This document shows, in pieces, positions 35,509 through 47,998 of a stretch of DNA of 64,000 nucleotides (its first letter is position 1; every line of letters starts with the position of its first letter). The DNA lies in NCBI RefSeq assembly GCF_003286085.1, contig NW_020825294.1, forward strand, positions 6,634,001-6,698,000, written 5' to 3'. A program made the position numbers and the translations under genes. The notes under the pieces are model-generated. The model did no database searches and was not told the DNA's origin. It saw only the letters and a program-made list of their open reading frames with translations. The stretch is from Drosophila persimilis. Taxonomy: Eukaryota > Arthropoda > Insecta > Diptera > Drosophilidae.

Positions 35509-36105
35509 GGGGGGGGGGGGGTCTGGTCTCTGTGCGCCGCCCCGGAAGGTGGAAATGCGTTATTTGAAAATTTATCGACGCTCTGGGAATGTTATTATGG
35601 CAAAATCAATAGCAAATATTGACAGCCCCAAAAAAAGGTTGAGGTCAGGGGAGGTCTCGCCAGGAGCCAGGAGCCAGGAGCCGCACGTGACATTTAAATT
35701 TTTTGTATATCGCTGCCAGAGTGGAGTTTTTGTAGGGTGTTTCAGGGTGGGGGAGGGGTGGGGCTTGAGAGGTCGAAACAAATCAAAAGCGTAAAGCATA
35801 TAGAAATTTATACAGAAAACTCATTGAAGCGACTTCAATGAAGATGGCGATAGAGTGGGGATAGAGTGGGGATAGAGGGCGTGGTGCGACCATGACTGAT
35901 GGCAAATGCTGCAGTCACGATAGACAAATACAATGGGGGGTGGGGGAGGGGGCGATTGGGGGGTGGGCCTGGGACTGTCTCTGGTTTGTAGATAGCACAT
36001 AACAAGCTCAATCAAAGACAAAAAGAAGGAGAAGGGAAGAAATAAAACATCAAATCAGCAGCTCATGCAGTGGTGAAGGGCGAGGGGGTGGTGGGGGGGG
36101 GGGGG
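35509..36105. other. G-rich segment with short repeats
   Basis: The segment holds poly-G runs of 13 (35509-35521) and 13 (36093-36105), CAGGAGC heptamers (35661-35682), a 10-11-bp GATAGAGTGGG-type repeat (35849-35879) and a G4 tract (35935-35967). No gene is seen. Confidence 0.75.
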
Positions 36106-36201
36106 ATGGTGAAGGGGAGGCTGAAATGAAGGACGCACTGGGTATGCCAGCGATTGGATTTGTATTGATATAAATTGCTGGAGCGACTAACGCGAATTAC
36201 C

Positions 36202-36350
36202 AGAAGGGGGAGGGAGGAGAAGGAGGGGAGGGTGGAGGAGGAGGAGCAAGAGGAGAGGAAGGAGAAGGAGGACCACGAGGAGCAGGAGGAGCAGGAGAAG
36301 AAGGAGAAGTAAGAGGCGAAGAAGGACCACGAGGCGAAGCAGAAGCAGAA
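36202..36350 (+). repeat. Homopurine tract, about 150 bp
   Basis: GGAGGAG, GGAGAAG and GCAGGAG words dominate, with only a few pyrimidine interruptions. Such polypurine-polypyrimidine tracts can form intramolecular triplexes. The minus strand reads as Leu/Ser/Pro repeats. Confidence 0.85.
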
Positions 36351-36612
36351 TGGCGGGGCAGAGTGGCTGTTGCAGGATCACAGAAACCTAGGACTCCTCT
36401 CCATTCCACAATAGGGCGACGACAGAGCACAAGGGAGCCGCACATCAACAATCAGGGCAGAGCAATAATCAAATCAAGCAGCATATTGATTGATTATGGA
36501 CCATAAATAATGAATAAATATGAACTAAACCGAAACGAAATACAAATACAAATACAAATAGGAGCCAAAAGGATTAGATCTTTACCACAGGTGCCGCAGA
36601 CAGACAGGCTCG

Positions 36613-36774
36613 AAGGCTGGAAGGCTGGAAGGCTGGGCTTTTAAATCGTAGTTTATTTGACATTGCGCATACGCCGTGTGGAGCCAGAGGATGTGATGGA
36701 ACTGGAACTGCTTTAACGCAATGATTAATTGTTCTATTGTAGTGTGTGTGTGTATGTGTGTGTGTGTGTGTGTG
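36613..36774. repeat. AAGGCTGG octamers and GT microsatellite
   Basis: Three exact AAGGCTGG units lie at 36613-36636 and a GT run lies at 36742-36774. Confidence 0.9.
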
Positions 36775-38052
36775 CGAAGGATGTCAGTGGCAATGCCTCT
36801 CTTATTTATTTGGCACAAAATGGAAGCAGGCCAAGGAGCCAAAGAGACTGCCACTGGCACTCTAAGAGGCAGGAAGGGTATGGCAGTTTTAGCAAGAAAT
36901 ACGATATGCCTAATACATTTAACACTCCACAGACCTTAAGAGCACATAATACCCCCACCAATATACCCGATATTAACCCCAGTCCATGCCGATTGTCTTA
37001 AGCGATATTCCCATAAGTGCCATAAGTGCTGCACAATTCATTCCGCCATCGATAAGAAGTGGAAACAGACTTGAAATATAACTAAGACCCAAGAACTGCG
37101 CTGCAATGTGATCTTTTTCTTCTTTCTGGGACTTGGATCCAAGATGGCTTCGATCTTGGACACATTCGGGAGGTTTCTGGTGGTGGAACGCCTCCATGAG
37201 CTCGGACTGGTTACGGTCTGGGCTAGAACCAAGGCGTCCAAGCCGTTCATTCACCCAGGAAGCCTCTCATCGGCCTCTACACCGCCTCTAGAGCTCAGTA
37301 AAGAGCATTTCCTCTGCTGCTTTCATTTGTTTAATGCCCCAAAACCCCTATTTATTTAGTTTAAAATTTATGTGTGTGCCAGAGCAGCGATTTATATTTA
37401 ATTAAATGAGCTTCCGAGCATATGTCTCGCCCACTAAATTTAAACGGGGTGTGGGTTATGCTTTATTTTCAAAGGAGAAAGAGTGAGAGAGCCAAAACCG
37501 AACCCGAAAAATGGGATAATAAAATTCTGCTTCCGAATCTGATTAAACGCTGGCTAATCGAAAATGTATGAGCTTTTTGCATAAATGATTAGCACGGCAA
37601 CCGAAATATATATCTTACTCAATGTTTGACCCCTCTGCCGCCCCCCTATCAAGGCCCTGGCCCTGCTCTAGCGCCTGTCAAATGATACACAGGAAGCAGG
37701 GCACTACAAGCAGACACACGGAGGGACAGAGGGACACACGGAGGGCCGACTCGGTAAAAGTTTCAGTGGAAAAATGTTTTGTTTTGCCTTTGCCTTGGCC
37801 TCTCGATTCTGTGCGAAGCGAATCGAATGTATGCCCTGGACCTGCAAGGGTATCCAGAGCCTCGGTCCCGCAGGAATCCTAGGTCCTGTTGTTGCAGCTC
37901 TTGCCCCTAGATCTCTGTCTGTGTGTCTGTGTGTGTGTCTGTGTGTGTTTGGAATGCGGCAAATTGGTCTGGCCAGGCGAACGTGAAGCGAACAACTGCG
38001 TTTTTCCCTGTGGACTGCAAGTTGAGTTGAAAATTAAATACCAATTTTTGCT
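36775..38052. other. Non-coding DNA, no gene seen
   Basis: A GT/CTGT-rich patch lies at 37914-37949. Frames at 36973-37359 are open on both strands; I found no domain or credible exon limits. Confidence 0.6.
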
Positions 38053-38254
38053 ACATGGTGGAGGGGTTGGAGGGGGTGGAGGGGGGTGGCCCTTTTGTTG
38101 CTGCCACTGTTGCCTGACTGGCTGCAACATTTCAAATAACATTTCAACTTTTCAGCACTCGCCATCGTCAGCAGACAATTCTGTCTCGCTTCCCACGACT
38201 CCACTCTGATCCTGGTCCTCGTTCCCGCCCCCGTCCTCGTTCCCGTCCTCGTGC
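38053..38254. other. G4 tract and GTCCTCGTTCCC repeats
   Basis: GGGG runs with GTTGGA-type spacers occupy 38060-38087. A 12-bp GTCCTCGTTCCC-like repeat occupies 38211-38254. Confidence 0.75.
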
Positions 38255-38511
38255 TGCTCCTGCAGCGGAGGCATTTATTTATTTGTATTTGTGCGCGCAG
38301 CTCAATTACGTTTAACGCTTTTGACGTTTTACAACATGGCCAACACACACACACACACAGATACAGATACACGTATAGAAGGTCCGGTTGAGTCGCTGAT
38401 TGCGGCGGACAGCAAGCAGAAGTCTCCCCCCCTCCCCCCACCCCTGCCCTTTCTCGGCGCAAACCTTTTTGGAAATTGTTGAAATTTTTCAACCTTGTTT
38501 CGTATTTTGGT

Positions 38512-38540
38512 ACCCCGTAGCCGAAAAAACCGGACGGGGT
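38512..38540. repeat. Imperfect inverted repeat ACCCCGT..ACGGGGT
   Basis: Arms of 7 bp (38512-38518, 38534-38540) plus an inner CCG/CGG pair flank AAAAAAC, with a 2-nt bulge. It belongs to the scattered TACCC..GGGTA-type dyads discussed in the findings. Confidence 0.6.
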
Positions 38541-38648
38541 CGATGGGCCAGAGATTTGCTTAGAGCACAGCCCCGAGTAGCTGTGGGGGTATCCGCCGGG
38601 TCGGTATTCGTTTCTCTCGGTGTATTTGGTTGCGCTTAATTGGTTCTG

Positions 38649-38695
38649 TCAGCGGCAGCAGCGGCCGCAGCGGCAGCACCAGCAGCAGCAGGGGC
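38649..38695. repeat. GCAGCG/CAG repeat
   Basis: A GC-rich CAG-type hexamer/triplet tract without visible splice context. Confidence 0.85.
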
Positions 38696-38880
38696 AGATT
38701 AAAAAAGTTCTCCTAAAATAACATTAGCAGCATGTCCGATGCGGAGAGGAGGCAGGACAGGGCCAGCGGACCCGTGGAACGCCAGCAAGGAGTGGAATTT
38801 AAAGCATGTGCCTTGGATGCTGGCGTTTGGCAAACAATTTGCTTAGTTATTGATATGAGAAGCACAAGAAATCGAGAAAA

Positions 38881-39579
38881 GAGATAGAGATACAGAGAGA
38901 GAGAGGGAGAGAGAGAGCAGCAGCTATTGCGGCACTTCATTTCCGGGCTTCCGTTTTCTAATAATGAGAGTTTGCCCCGTAATCTCGCGAAATGTACAAT
39001 CAGATTGTGGCATGGAAGGAGAGCGCCGAAGACCCGGACTGGCACGTGAACAATGTGAACATTTTCAGAGTGGCTCTGGCTCTGGCGCTTGGTCCCTCCC
39101 GTCAAGCCAATGTCCTGTAAGTGCGCTCATTCGTGGCAAAAAGAGTCACGTACGAGGCGAGATTCTCCTTCGTCTTCGTCTTCGTTCTCGTCTGCTTGTA
39201 CGCTTTACAGTTTTGCACTCAATTGCTTATGAAATTAATAGGATATGTCAGTGTTTAGTATTGACCGGAAGTAATACAATTGATAAGGATTATGGATGTC
39301 CAACTGTGGGCAGTGCGTGCTTGGTTTTCCTAATACAAGTAAGTCCTAGTCCCAGCCATCGCCCTCTCCCTCTCCCTCTCCCACTCTCCTCATCGATTTG
39401 GTCAACTGGGCGTATGAGTATTATTGACATGTGTGTCCTGTGCTGCGTGTGGGCTCCTGCTGACCAGTGGTTACGGGTTTAGCCACAAATTAGCATATAT
39501 AATGCAGCACGGCCGGCTGCAGGCGCTGCCCCCACACCCCCGCTGACACCCACACACCCACACACACACACACACACAC
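38881..39579. other. Microsatellite-rich non-coding DNA
   Basis: GA tract 38881-38918, TCGTCT hexamers 39158-39192, CCCTCT hexamers 39361-39389 and a CA tract 39546-39579 are present. A consensus-like donor GTAAGT lies at 39339; see rejected items for the frame that precedes it. Confidence 0.7.
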
Positions 39580-40035
39580 TGCTCTTTCCATTGTTCCACA
39601 CGGCGAATGCGTAATTATTAATTCAGAATTTTCATCATTATGCTTGGGGGGGGGTCGGGTACACGCTTATTGTTCATGGCGGCCTGCCGTCCTGCCCATC
39701 GCCTCGTCGATGTTGTTTTTATTTAAATAATTTAATTGCTTTTCGATTTGTTTACAAGTTGAAAATGCAAATTTGTTGCCTAGGCCCGCGGGGCAGTAAA
39801 TTGACTGCGATTTAAGCCGCGCGTTAATCCCCTCCCAGCCAGCCCCCCTCCCGTAAATGAGTAACCAATGCATTTCCCCCCCCCCTGGCCCCTCCCAACA
39901 AACGTGTGTGTGTGCGTATTCCCCAGTATTTGAGTGTGTGCTCGAAGCAAACAGTGTGTGGTCATAATAAAATTAACAATTGCCTCTGTATATTGGTTTT
40001 TTGTGCCATTATTATCGGCTCGTAGTGGGGAATAT

Positions 40036-40622
40036 CCCAATACTGGAGAGGTACGCAGCGAGTAATGAGGAAAAAGGCATTCATCGAGTGAGCAAGCATG
40101 CAGCAGGCAATACCTGGGAGGCAGGCAACGAGTAACGATGAAAACGAGGAGATAAGAGAGAGGTAAGCAACGAGTAACGAGGAAAACGAGAGATAAGCGA
40201 GAAGTAAGCAACGAGTAACGAGGAAAACGAGCAGATAAGCAAGTGGTAAGCAACGAGTACCGAAGACATCGAGAGATAAGCGAGAAGTAAGCAACGAGTG
40301 CCAAGGAAAACGTGAGATAAGCGAGAGGTAAGCAACGAGTAATGAGGAGAAGTGCATTAATCGTGTGAGCAGGTATGCGCAAGCAGGCAGCAGTCAATAC
40401 TGGACAGGTAAGCAACGAGTAACGAGGAAAACGAGGAGATAAGAGAGAGGTAAGCAACGAGTAACAAAGACATCGAGAGATAAGCGAGAAGTAAGCAAGA
40501 AGTAACGAGGAAAACGAGGAGATAAGCGACAGGTAAGCAACGAGTAACGAAGAAATCGAAAGATAAGCGAGAAGTAAGCAACAAGTAACGAAGAAATAGG
40601 CATTAATCGAGTGAGCATGTAT
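40036..40622 (+). repeat. Minisatellite of about 42-bp monomers in 246-277-bp blocks
   Basis: The monomer contains GGTAAGCAACGAGTAACGAG, GAAAACGAG and AGATAAGCGAG. Every fifth or sixth monomer is replaced by a variant with GGCATTAATCGAGTGAGCA and, in two cases, CAGCAGGCAATAC-like sequence, at 40077, 40354 and 40600. This sets higher-order blocks of 277 and 246 bp. Ten copies of GTAAGCAA occur, five of them as AGGTAAGC, which matches a 5' splice site. The array also keeps 225-codon and shorter frames open on the minus strand; these are not genes. Confidence 0.92.
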
Positions 40623-43052
40623 ACGATTTATGATGATTTTCCTGCTTATTTCTACAAAATGCTCTTTATAGGGTACTCCTTTGTCCCCATGCTCGACTTT
40701 TTGGTTGATTTTCCTGCCCTTTTTTTGTTGTACATAAATAATAGCAAAGTTTTGAATAATATTTGGGATTAAAATTGGTTTTTAAATCAATGGCTTATCT
40801 ACTGTCCGATACTATTTACATTTTGCGCTCTGAACTAACACTCGACTGCTCCGCTTATATAACCACATTAGGCCAGAGGCAGTGGAGAGCTGGGGAGCTG
40901 AGCAGAGCTCAGTGGAGAAGCTGTGTTGGCCAATTCAATTTGTTTGTCTCACTATCAGTCGAACATCCGCCTCCGAGTCGCCCACTGCCCCCCACACTGC
41001 CACTCCCTGGGCAATCGAGGGATATCCCTGACTATTCCCAAGTTGCATTTGCTTGGAGGAGATGCTTCGGCTTCTGCTGCCGGAAATTATTATTGGTTTG
41101 TTAGAGCGAGTTGCTGATCCAAAGATCCCAATGGTAAACTCTCAGCGGCGCAATGATGAAGCTAACCAAAAAAGTTTCCTTCTCTCTCTCGTCGTACACT
41201 GGGAGAAACACAGGCACTGAGAACAGAGCCTCGGTAGAGTAAAGGTGGAGGTTTTGGGGCAGTGTATTTATAACAGTATTTCTTTTCGCCAGCCGGGCCA
41301 AGACGGAGTTAACTTTTGCCATCGCATCGCCCGGCATCCGCCCGGCATCCTCGTTGGCCATTGTCTCTCCGGCTCCAGAGGCAAAACTTTGCTCATGAAC
41401 TTAATGCCAGAGGTGTGGCCAGGGAGTTGGCGAAGGACCTGCTGGCTGGAGGTGCATAATGCGTGCCATCATACCCGTGGGGGGGGGACAGGAGGGACCC
41501 CGAGCCAAGCACGCATCCTGATGACTTTGGGCATTATTCTTAAATCCGATCCAATTAAAATGCAGCCAACTTGCATATGCAATGCAATTTAATTAACGTC
41601 GCTGGGGGATTTTTGTTTACTGCCCTTTCTGCCAGTGATCCACTCAGGCTGCTCCCCCTCCCTTGTCCTGCTCCTCTGGTCAGCTACAAAAGCATATAAA
41701 TATCCACTCAGACATGTGGAGTCTGAGCATACGCTTGGCCGGCAGCAGCAGCAGCACATCCTTCATATCCTTCAGTTCATTATGCAACAATTATGCAGAG
41801 CAAAGCATGCGTTTAATCTTTTACCCAACACACGTACGGCCACCCATACGTATACGTAATATCATCTATCTCTCTCTCCCTTTCCCTTTCCCTCTCTCTC
41901 TCTCTGTTTCGGTGCATTTTCTGTGCGATTTAATACGCATTTAAATGCAAATTTATATACGAAATTATCTACGTGAAGAAATCTTCAGGTTTTAATAACA
42001 TTTGCCTCTGCGAATGATATTTTTTCCCCAGCTCCCAATCGAATCCCTTTTGTGCGTGATTGCGCACTGGTTAACCCCGCCCTCCCCCTCCCCCAGGGTT
42101 GAAAGGTGAAAATTGCATTCTCGCAGTGCAATAAAATTTATTTAAAAATTTCAAGCACGGGCTTAAAGTGCAGACATTTTTAGCCCACAAAATGTAGAGG
42201 AAATGCCAAGAAATTAAACATTCCACTCCATCCATGGGGCATCCAAGAATGTGCCTTTCCCCCCCTCCAAATGAGTGAGAAATAATTATAGTAAAAAGAT
42301 GGGGGGGCACCACCCTGCAGGGGGGGATGCAATAAAATTCATTAACCCGAAGATAATTAAAATTGAAGGACAACAAAAGCGTTGACTTGAAGGCGCCACC
42401 GGTTGATTAGTGCACAAAAGCGTTAATTGCATTTGTCGCGATGCCCCTGCACCCCCCTGCATCACCCTTATTACCTTTTCTCAGGGGTCTCCGCCAAGTG
42501 ACAATGAAACGCCCATCACGTCCGCCGAACAGACACCGAACAGGGGAGCCCAACGAGATGAGATGGCCATAAATCGAAATCAAATCAAATGCCTGGCAAT
42601 GTGGACTATAAAATACTTGGAGACAACTTTGTTATGCCCTCGAAAAAGAAGGTATGGCGGTTCTCAGGAGGTGTTTGCAGGGCACAGAAGGTGATGGACA
42701 TACCCTAGAGTAACGAGACCCTCTCTGATATCTACGAGGCTTGCAGTGAAGCCTTCTTATATGTAGCACCCCTCTTAAGACCCTCAAAGCCTCTCCAACC
42801 AAATCGAATGTCTGTAAAGGGCATCAAGGCTTCTCTCTCTTGTGTCCCCTGCTTTTTTGTGCCCCTGTTTTGGTTGCTTTTGCCACTGGCTTTTATGAAA
42901 TCATCCACAACTTTATTTGTTTTCAATGGCAATATTTTTGCACAACAAAAAAAAAATCGCCGCACTCCGAGTACGAGTACGTATATCTCGCAGATACTAC
43001 GATGACATGAGCGTTGCCAACTAGTCGGAGGAGTGGTGTGGTGGCGGTTTTT
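40623..43052. other. Non-coding DNA, no gene seen
   Basis: A CT-rich tract lies at 41862-41906 and a weak AGGTATG..CATACCCT pair at 42651-42705. Frames are short and overlapping. Confidence 0.6.
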
Positions 43053-43222
43053 GGGGTCCATGTCCGGGGACGGGTCCGGGGGACGGGATGTACCCAAAGT
43101 GAATCGCTTTTTATTAGTTGAGGCAGCTTGCGTTGAATTGATTTGTTGTTATCGCATTGTTTGTGGGCTCTGGACAGCTGGATAGATGGATAGATGGATG
43201 TGAATGTGGATGTGGATATGGC
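43053..43222. other. G4 tract and GGAT/GGATGT repeats
   Basis: G runs of 4, 4, 3, 5 and 3 lie in 43053-43087. GGATAGAT and GGATGT units lie in 43178-43222. Confidence 0.75.
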
Positions 43223-44718
43223 TGAAGTGGACGAAAGGATCTCTCGTCGCTTCTCGCTTGCCGGGTACGTGTCATGTGGCAATCAAAATTGAAAATAAAA
43301 GGCAACAGCTGCGTTGTCAACAAAATAAATCAGCGCCAGCAATTTCATTATTTGACAGTAAACGCGATAAACTGTTTTGGTCATCCCCCCTACCCCCTCC
43401 TGCCCTCGCTTGGAGCAGCTGGCTCCCCTCCCCCTCCACCCTCTTAAATAGTGCCCGGGTAAAAGTTCTCTGCTTTTGATTTTGATTGTTTTTTTGGAAA
43501 ATTGTTAGCCGAAATTTAAACAACTTTTTCCGGGCACCCACCCAGTGCCCTTTTGTCTGTTAAATATTCGGATGTACACAAAACTAATTTACACACATTT
43601 TTCCCCTCATTACCAACTTTGTGATAAAAAGCCAAAAATTAATGCAACATTTTGTGGGTGGCAGGACAAAAGCACTCGAAGGCTTGGACGGCCCTCAAAT
43701 GGTCGGGATCTGAGGGCTGTGAGAAGATTGGATCGCCAAAGAGCTCTATAATATGGCCGCCGCTTGGGGTCATGCCTTCGAAGGGTCCTTGGCTTTACTT
43801 TTGTTCCCTATTGGAGACTGTCCCTCAGACTGGTCAAGTTTTTCCTTAAAGATGCCTTCGATGCAGTCTAGATTCTGTGATTCGTGTTGGTGCCCACATT
43901 TAGGCTGGCATTTTGTACAATAAACCCTTGAGAAGAGAGGCTTTCCCCTCCTGAAAGACTGCCAATTGGTGCCCTTTGTCTGGGGGAGGATCGAGACGTT
44001 GATATCCGGCGACGAATGGGAATATTTGGCCAAAAGAAGAGGTCAGGGTGTAGGGGTTTCAATGGGTATGGTGTTCTTCAAATATTTCCGCATAAAAGTA
44101 GAATTATTTACAAGTAGGTAGGAGTCTTGTCTTGGGCAGCTCTCTATTCAAAAATAGGAATAATTTAGTGGATTTTGGTGACCCCAGTGCTACCACAGAA
44201 AGCAGATAAATTTTCCAAAGTTAAGAGGTTGTAAAATATTTATAATAAATATATTTTGACGATTTAACAGACTTTTCTTTCATTAAGGAACAAGACTTGA
44301 AGACTGGTCACAGGGAATATGTTCCCTAAATTTGTGTGTTTTCCCCCAAATACATCACATGATCATTTCTGTAGTAAGCCTTCACCAAAGATCCCCCAAA
44401 TTCTCCCAAATCCCAGTCGGTTAATCCAAAATCCTGCAAGTTTTGTCCAAAGAAAGGTTATTAAATTTCCCAGCACCTTTTTCTCAGTAGTTTCTCTGGG
44501 AAAAAAAAAAAAATAAAATTCCCTGTACCTCTGCGACGATGAAAACCCAAAAGTATTTACCAATTGTGCTTGTTTTTTTTTTTGTTTTTGTTGCGAGTGT
44601 AGACTGTACAGACGTACGTATACAATTAGCAGCTTCCTCTCGACTTATTTTATTAATTGAGCTGCAAAAAGTTGAGCCCCTATAACCCGACCCCAACCGA
44701 AGAGCAGACGACAACACA
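43223..44718. other. Non-coding DNA, no gene seen
   Basis: Apart from A/T homopolymers near 44503 and 44571, the segment looks unique and shows no supported coding region. Confidence 0.6.
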
Positions 44719-44808
44719 CCAGGAACCAGGAGGCAGGAGCCAGCAGCCAGGAGGCAGGAGCCACAAGCCAGCAGCCAGGAGCCAGCAGCCAGGAGCCAGG
44801 AGCAACAG
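44719..44808. repeat. 7-bp CCAGGAG/CCAGCAG repeat, about 13 units
   Basis: Heptamers CCAGGAG, GCAGGAG, CCAGCAG and CCACAAG are adjacent over 90 bp. The same heptamer occurs as three units at 35661-35682. Confidence 0.92.
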
Positions 44809-45689
44809 GAAATCAAGCCAAAGTTCGTCGAGTCACAGTCGAAGTCATGGCAACGTATGGAAATCCCCATGTGCGTGTGTACACAAAAGTTGCTCTGGGA
44901 ATTGGGAATGCTGGGTGGACGCCCAACCGCAGGAGGCTCGGTGGCAGGGCAGGGCAGGGTCTGAGATTGAAGCCAAAGGAGGGAATGCTAGCTGGAATAA
45001 AATTTCATTAAATACACCAACATCAGACAAGTGCACGCAATTATGGTAAGATAGTTAAGTTTTTGATTGTGGGAATCACGCATGAGTACGCACCCAAAGC
45101 CACCCCCCAAAGCCACCCCCAGTACGCACTTTCGAAGGTTTCCAGGGGCTGTCTCCCCCCCTCTCTCTCTCGCTCTTTGATTTCTTTTCTTTTTCTGTGG
45201 CAAAAACAATTCCCAACTTGAGTCGTGACGCAAAATTTCGTTCGTTTTGTGTGCAAGGATTTTAGTTTTAACAATTGCCTCAATTTATGTCGCAAAACTT
45301 TTGCCCCTCAACGTACGAGTAAGTTCTTTGAGGGGGTGCGGGGAAAGGGAACTCAACTATGCGTGTAATAAATTTCAATGCCTGTCGTTTAATTAATGAT
45401 AACAAATTGAGAGGGGGGGCCCCAGACAGAGCGACAATAAGCCCACCTTCTGTAGAGAGGCGCACAGATGGAGCCCAGACACCACACGCATTGGCGTTAA
45501 TTCAATTTCACAAATATTGACATATGCTAATTCATACAAATGTTTGCCGAGGCCACGTCTTAGACGGTGGGGGGATAATTGATTGTAAAAACTGGCAATG
45601 AGCCGCATTAAAGCCCAATTATTTGCAGAAGACATTAGGCCTCCCCTGTTCATACGTGAGATGATTGAGTGGCGTCTCAGCGATTAACC

Positions 45690-45816
45690 CAAGGACTCTA
45701 GAAGGGATTTTCCGCAGACCCAAGGACTCTAGAAGGAAGTTTCCACAGAGCAAAGGACACTAGAAGGGATTTTCCACTGGGCAAAGGACTCTAGAAGGGA
45801 TTTTCCACTGGGCAAA
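45690..45816. repeat. 31-bp tandem repeat, four copies
   Basis: AAGGACTCTAGAAGGGATTT starts at 45691, 45722, 45753 and 45784, exactly 31 bp apart, and the last two units are nearly identical. Each unit carries TCTAGA (one reads ACTAGA). Confidence 0.93.
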
Positions 45817-47800
45817 GAGGAGATGTACTGCCAAACTCATGTGACGGCCCCAAGGGGCAACAGAATGCAATGCCTTAGCCATTAACTGAATGGACTCGGC
45901 CCTCGAGGCATTGGGCACACAATTGGGCTCACTTTACACTAGCTGGGATGCATTGTACCGCCCGAAAATATCGAACAATAACTCGACAATCAATGGCCCA
46001 TGCGAGGCGAGTGGCCCAGCCAGGCAGTGGCTTTGGTCGCCCTCTAAACTGGAGTCCATCGTCATCATCATTGACGGCATCTGAAGTTGATGGCCAACAC
46101 ATAATGGCAGACTAATGACAATAATCGCCTGGGCCGGGGCCGGGGCCTCAGTCCGGGGCCTGGACTGAGAGATGTCGAAAGACCCATAAGCAGTTGGAAA
46201 ATTTATGGCCAAGGGCATTGGCAAATGGCCATGTGAATGGGCCTGGTTAAGTCTGGATAGCAGCACAGCAGGACATTCGATTTTATAAATGAGCCATGCC
46301 GTGCGTTTCTCTCTCTCTGCTTATATGAAAAATATGTTAAATTAATGCCCCATAAACCAAAATGTGTGCCCTCTAGGGCAGGGGCATGATGTGCTAGTGG
46401 CAGGCGGAAAAAGGGATCTGTAAGGGTTTCTCAAAGTCGTAGAGGGTACCTCTTTAGCCCTAAGAAAGGTCTCCAATGGGCGCTTTTTGTGGCTGCTGGT
46501 CGGGTTAGTCGTTGGACCCCGCAAGGTCGTCGCATTCCTCAGTGAGGGAGTGACTCTCTCTGGCTCTCCCTGGCGTCTCTCTGGCGTCTCCCTGCGTCAG
46601 ACAGTAGCGCAGTCAATTTATTAAATTTAAAATCTTTCTATTTTCATTTCTCCTTTGTACATACATATATTCTCCCTGGGCTATGACCTCGTCTGGTGTA
46701 CACACGTGGCGTTGGGCGTGGCCCTGAAGGCGGCGGCATGCACAACCATTATTGCTCCATTAAATTTGTAAGTCAAGCATTTTAATATTTGGGCCAAACA
46801 ATGCAAACGAGAGGCAAACCAACCAAACCCACCGGGAGAACAAGAACGAAAAAACACAAAAAAACAAAAAAACGACATACAAATATAAAACACAAGGCAA
46901 ATACTCCTCGTCGTTGCACACGCGATCCCTGGAGGAGCAGAGCAGAGCAGAGCCCTTGGTGCCGCAGCAGCAGCAGCAGCAAAGGCAGTGGCACTGCAGA
47001 TAGACTTGCTGGCATTTTGATGCTCTTGCGGAGGGGGTATGGGGGCTGGCCAGGCAGAATATTTTTTAGAACAAAAGAAGCCTGGAAATACCTGCCGATA
47101 AAGCCCTGTTTGGATGGTTAGTATTTCCTCTGCTTGGAACAGATCTACAAGATTGTTTAAGAGACAATAATTTGTTTATAATATTTCGAAAAAAGCATAG
47201 AGATAAATTCGATTCTAGGCCTAAATGAGTAGATCACTTCCTCGCACTTAGAATTGGCAAAATATCCGCAGCATCTTTTTTAAAGATTTGTTGACTTGGC
47301 GCCCTTTCTTTATTTTTACTCGACATCACCTACGCGGATTTTCACAAATTTTTTAATGTATTTAAAAGAGAATTGTACGACCTTTAATAGGATTTTGCTT
47401 TGCGTCCATGAAGAGGATTTATCTGAAGATATAGCAATATATAGATTGACTTAGATATAGCTGAAGTTTTTTTTTCATGCTATTGATTTTTGAAATTTTT
47501 TTAAAATTTATTTCTGTATGGCATGGTCTTGATTTTAGAGTTTATTCCTTTAGTGGCCTTTATTCTCTATAGAATAAGCTACTAATCATTAAAATTGTCT
47601 AAAAAATGTCAGAGCTATGCATTTTTTAGTAAATTAACCCCTTTTATCAGGCATTAAGAAATATAAATTGTTGTACTTAACCACTCTGATATCTTTAATG
47701 TATAATTTGACAACAAAGGGCAACTTTTATCATTTATTTACCTTAGAAAGGGTATTATAATCTTCGGTCCACGATGCTGACCTTTCTTTCTTGTTATAAC
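45817..47800. other. Non-coding DNA, no gene seen
   Basis: GGGGCC-type repeats lie at 46131-46161 and a six-unit CAG run at 46964-46980. The segment 47120-47740 is AT-rich. AGAAAGGGTATTATAATCTT at about 47744 resembles a fragment of a Drosophila interspersed element. Confidence 0.6.
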
Positions 47801-47998
47801 AGAAGCAGCAGCAGCACAGCAGCAAAAGCAACTACAAAGAGGAGCAGCAGAGCAGAGGAGCAGCAGAGCAGAGGAGCAGCAGGGCAGAGGAGCAGCAGAG
47901 CGGAGCAGAGGCGCAGCAGGGAAGGGCAGCAGCAGGGCAGAGCAGCAGCAGAGGGAGTCAAAAGGAGCAACGACTACGACGACGACGACGACGACGAC
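47801..47998. repeat. CAG, 16-bp and ACG repeats
   Basis: A CAG/CAA stretch (47803-47827) is followed by four near-identical 16-bp AGGAGCAGCAGAGCAG units (47840-47903), diverged copies, and a nine-unit ACG-type run (47973-47998). A pyrimidine tract ending in TTATAACAG precedes the first CAG and looks like an acceptor. Confidence 0.9.

Noticed and set aside
38964-39482. 172-codon frame containing a strong GTAAGT donor at 39339
   Set aside because: The donor is good, but the frame is of mixed low-complexity composition with TCGTCT repeats, has no clear start context and no recognisable partner exon.
46131-46161. GGGGCC hexanucleotide repeats resembling the C9orf72 motif
   Set aside because: There are only about three interrupted copies, far below anything comparable.
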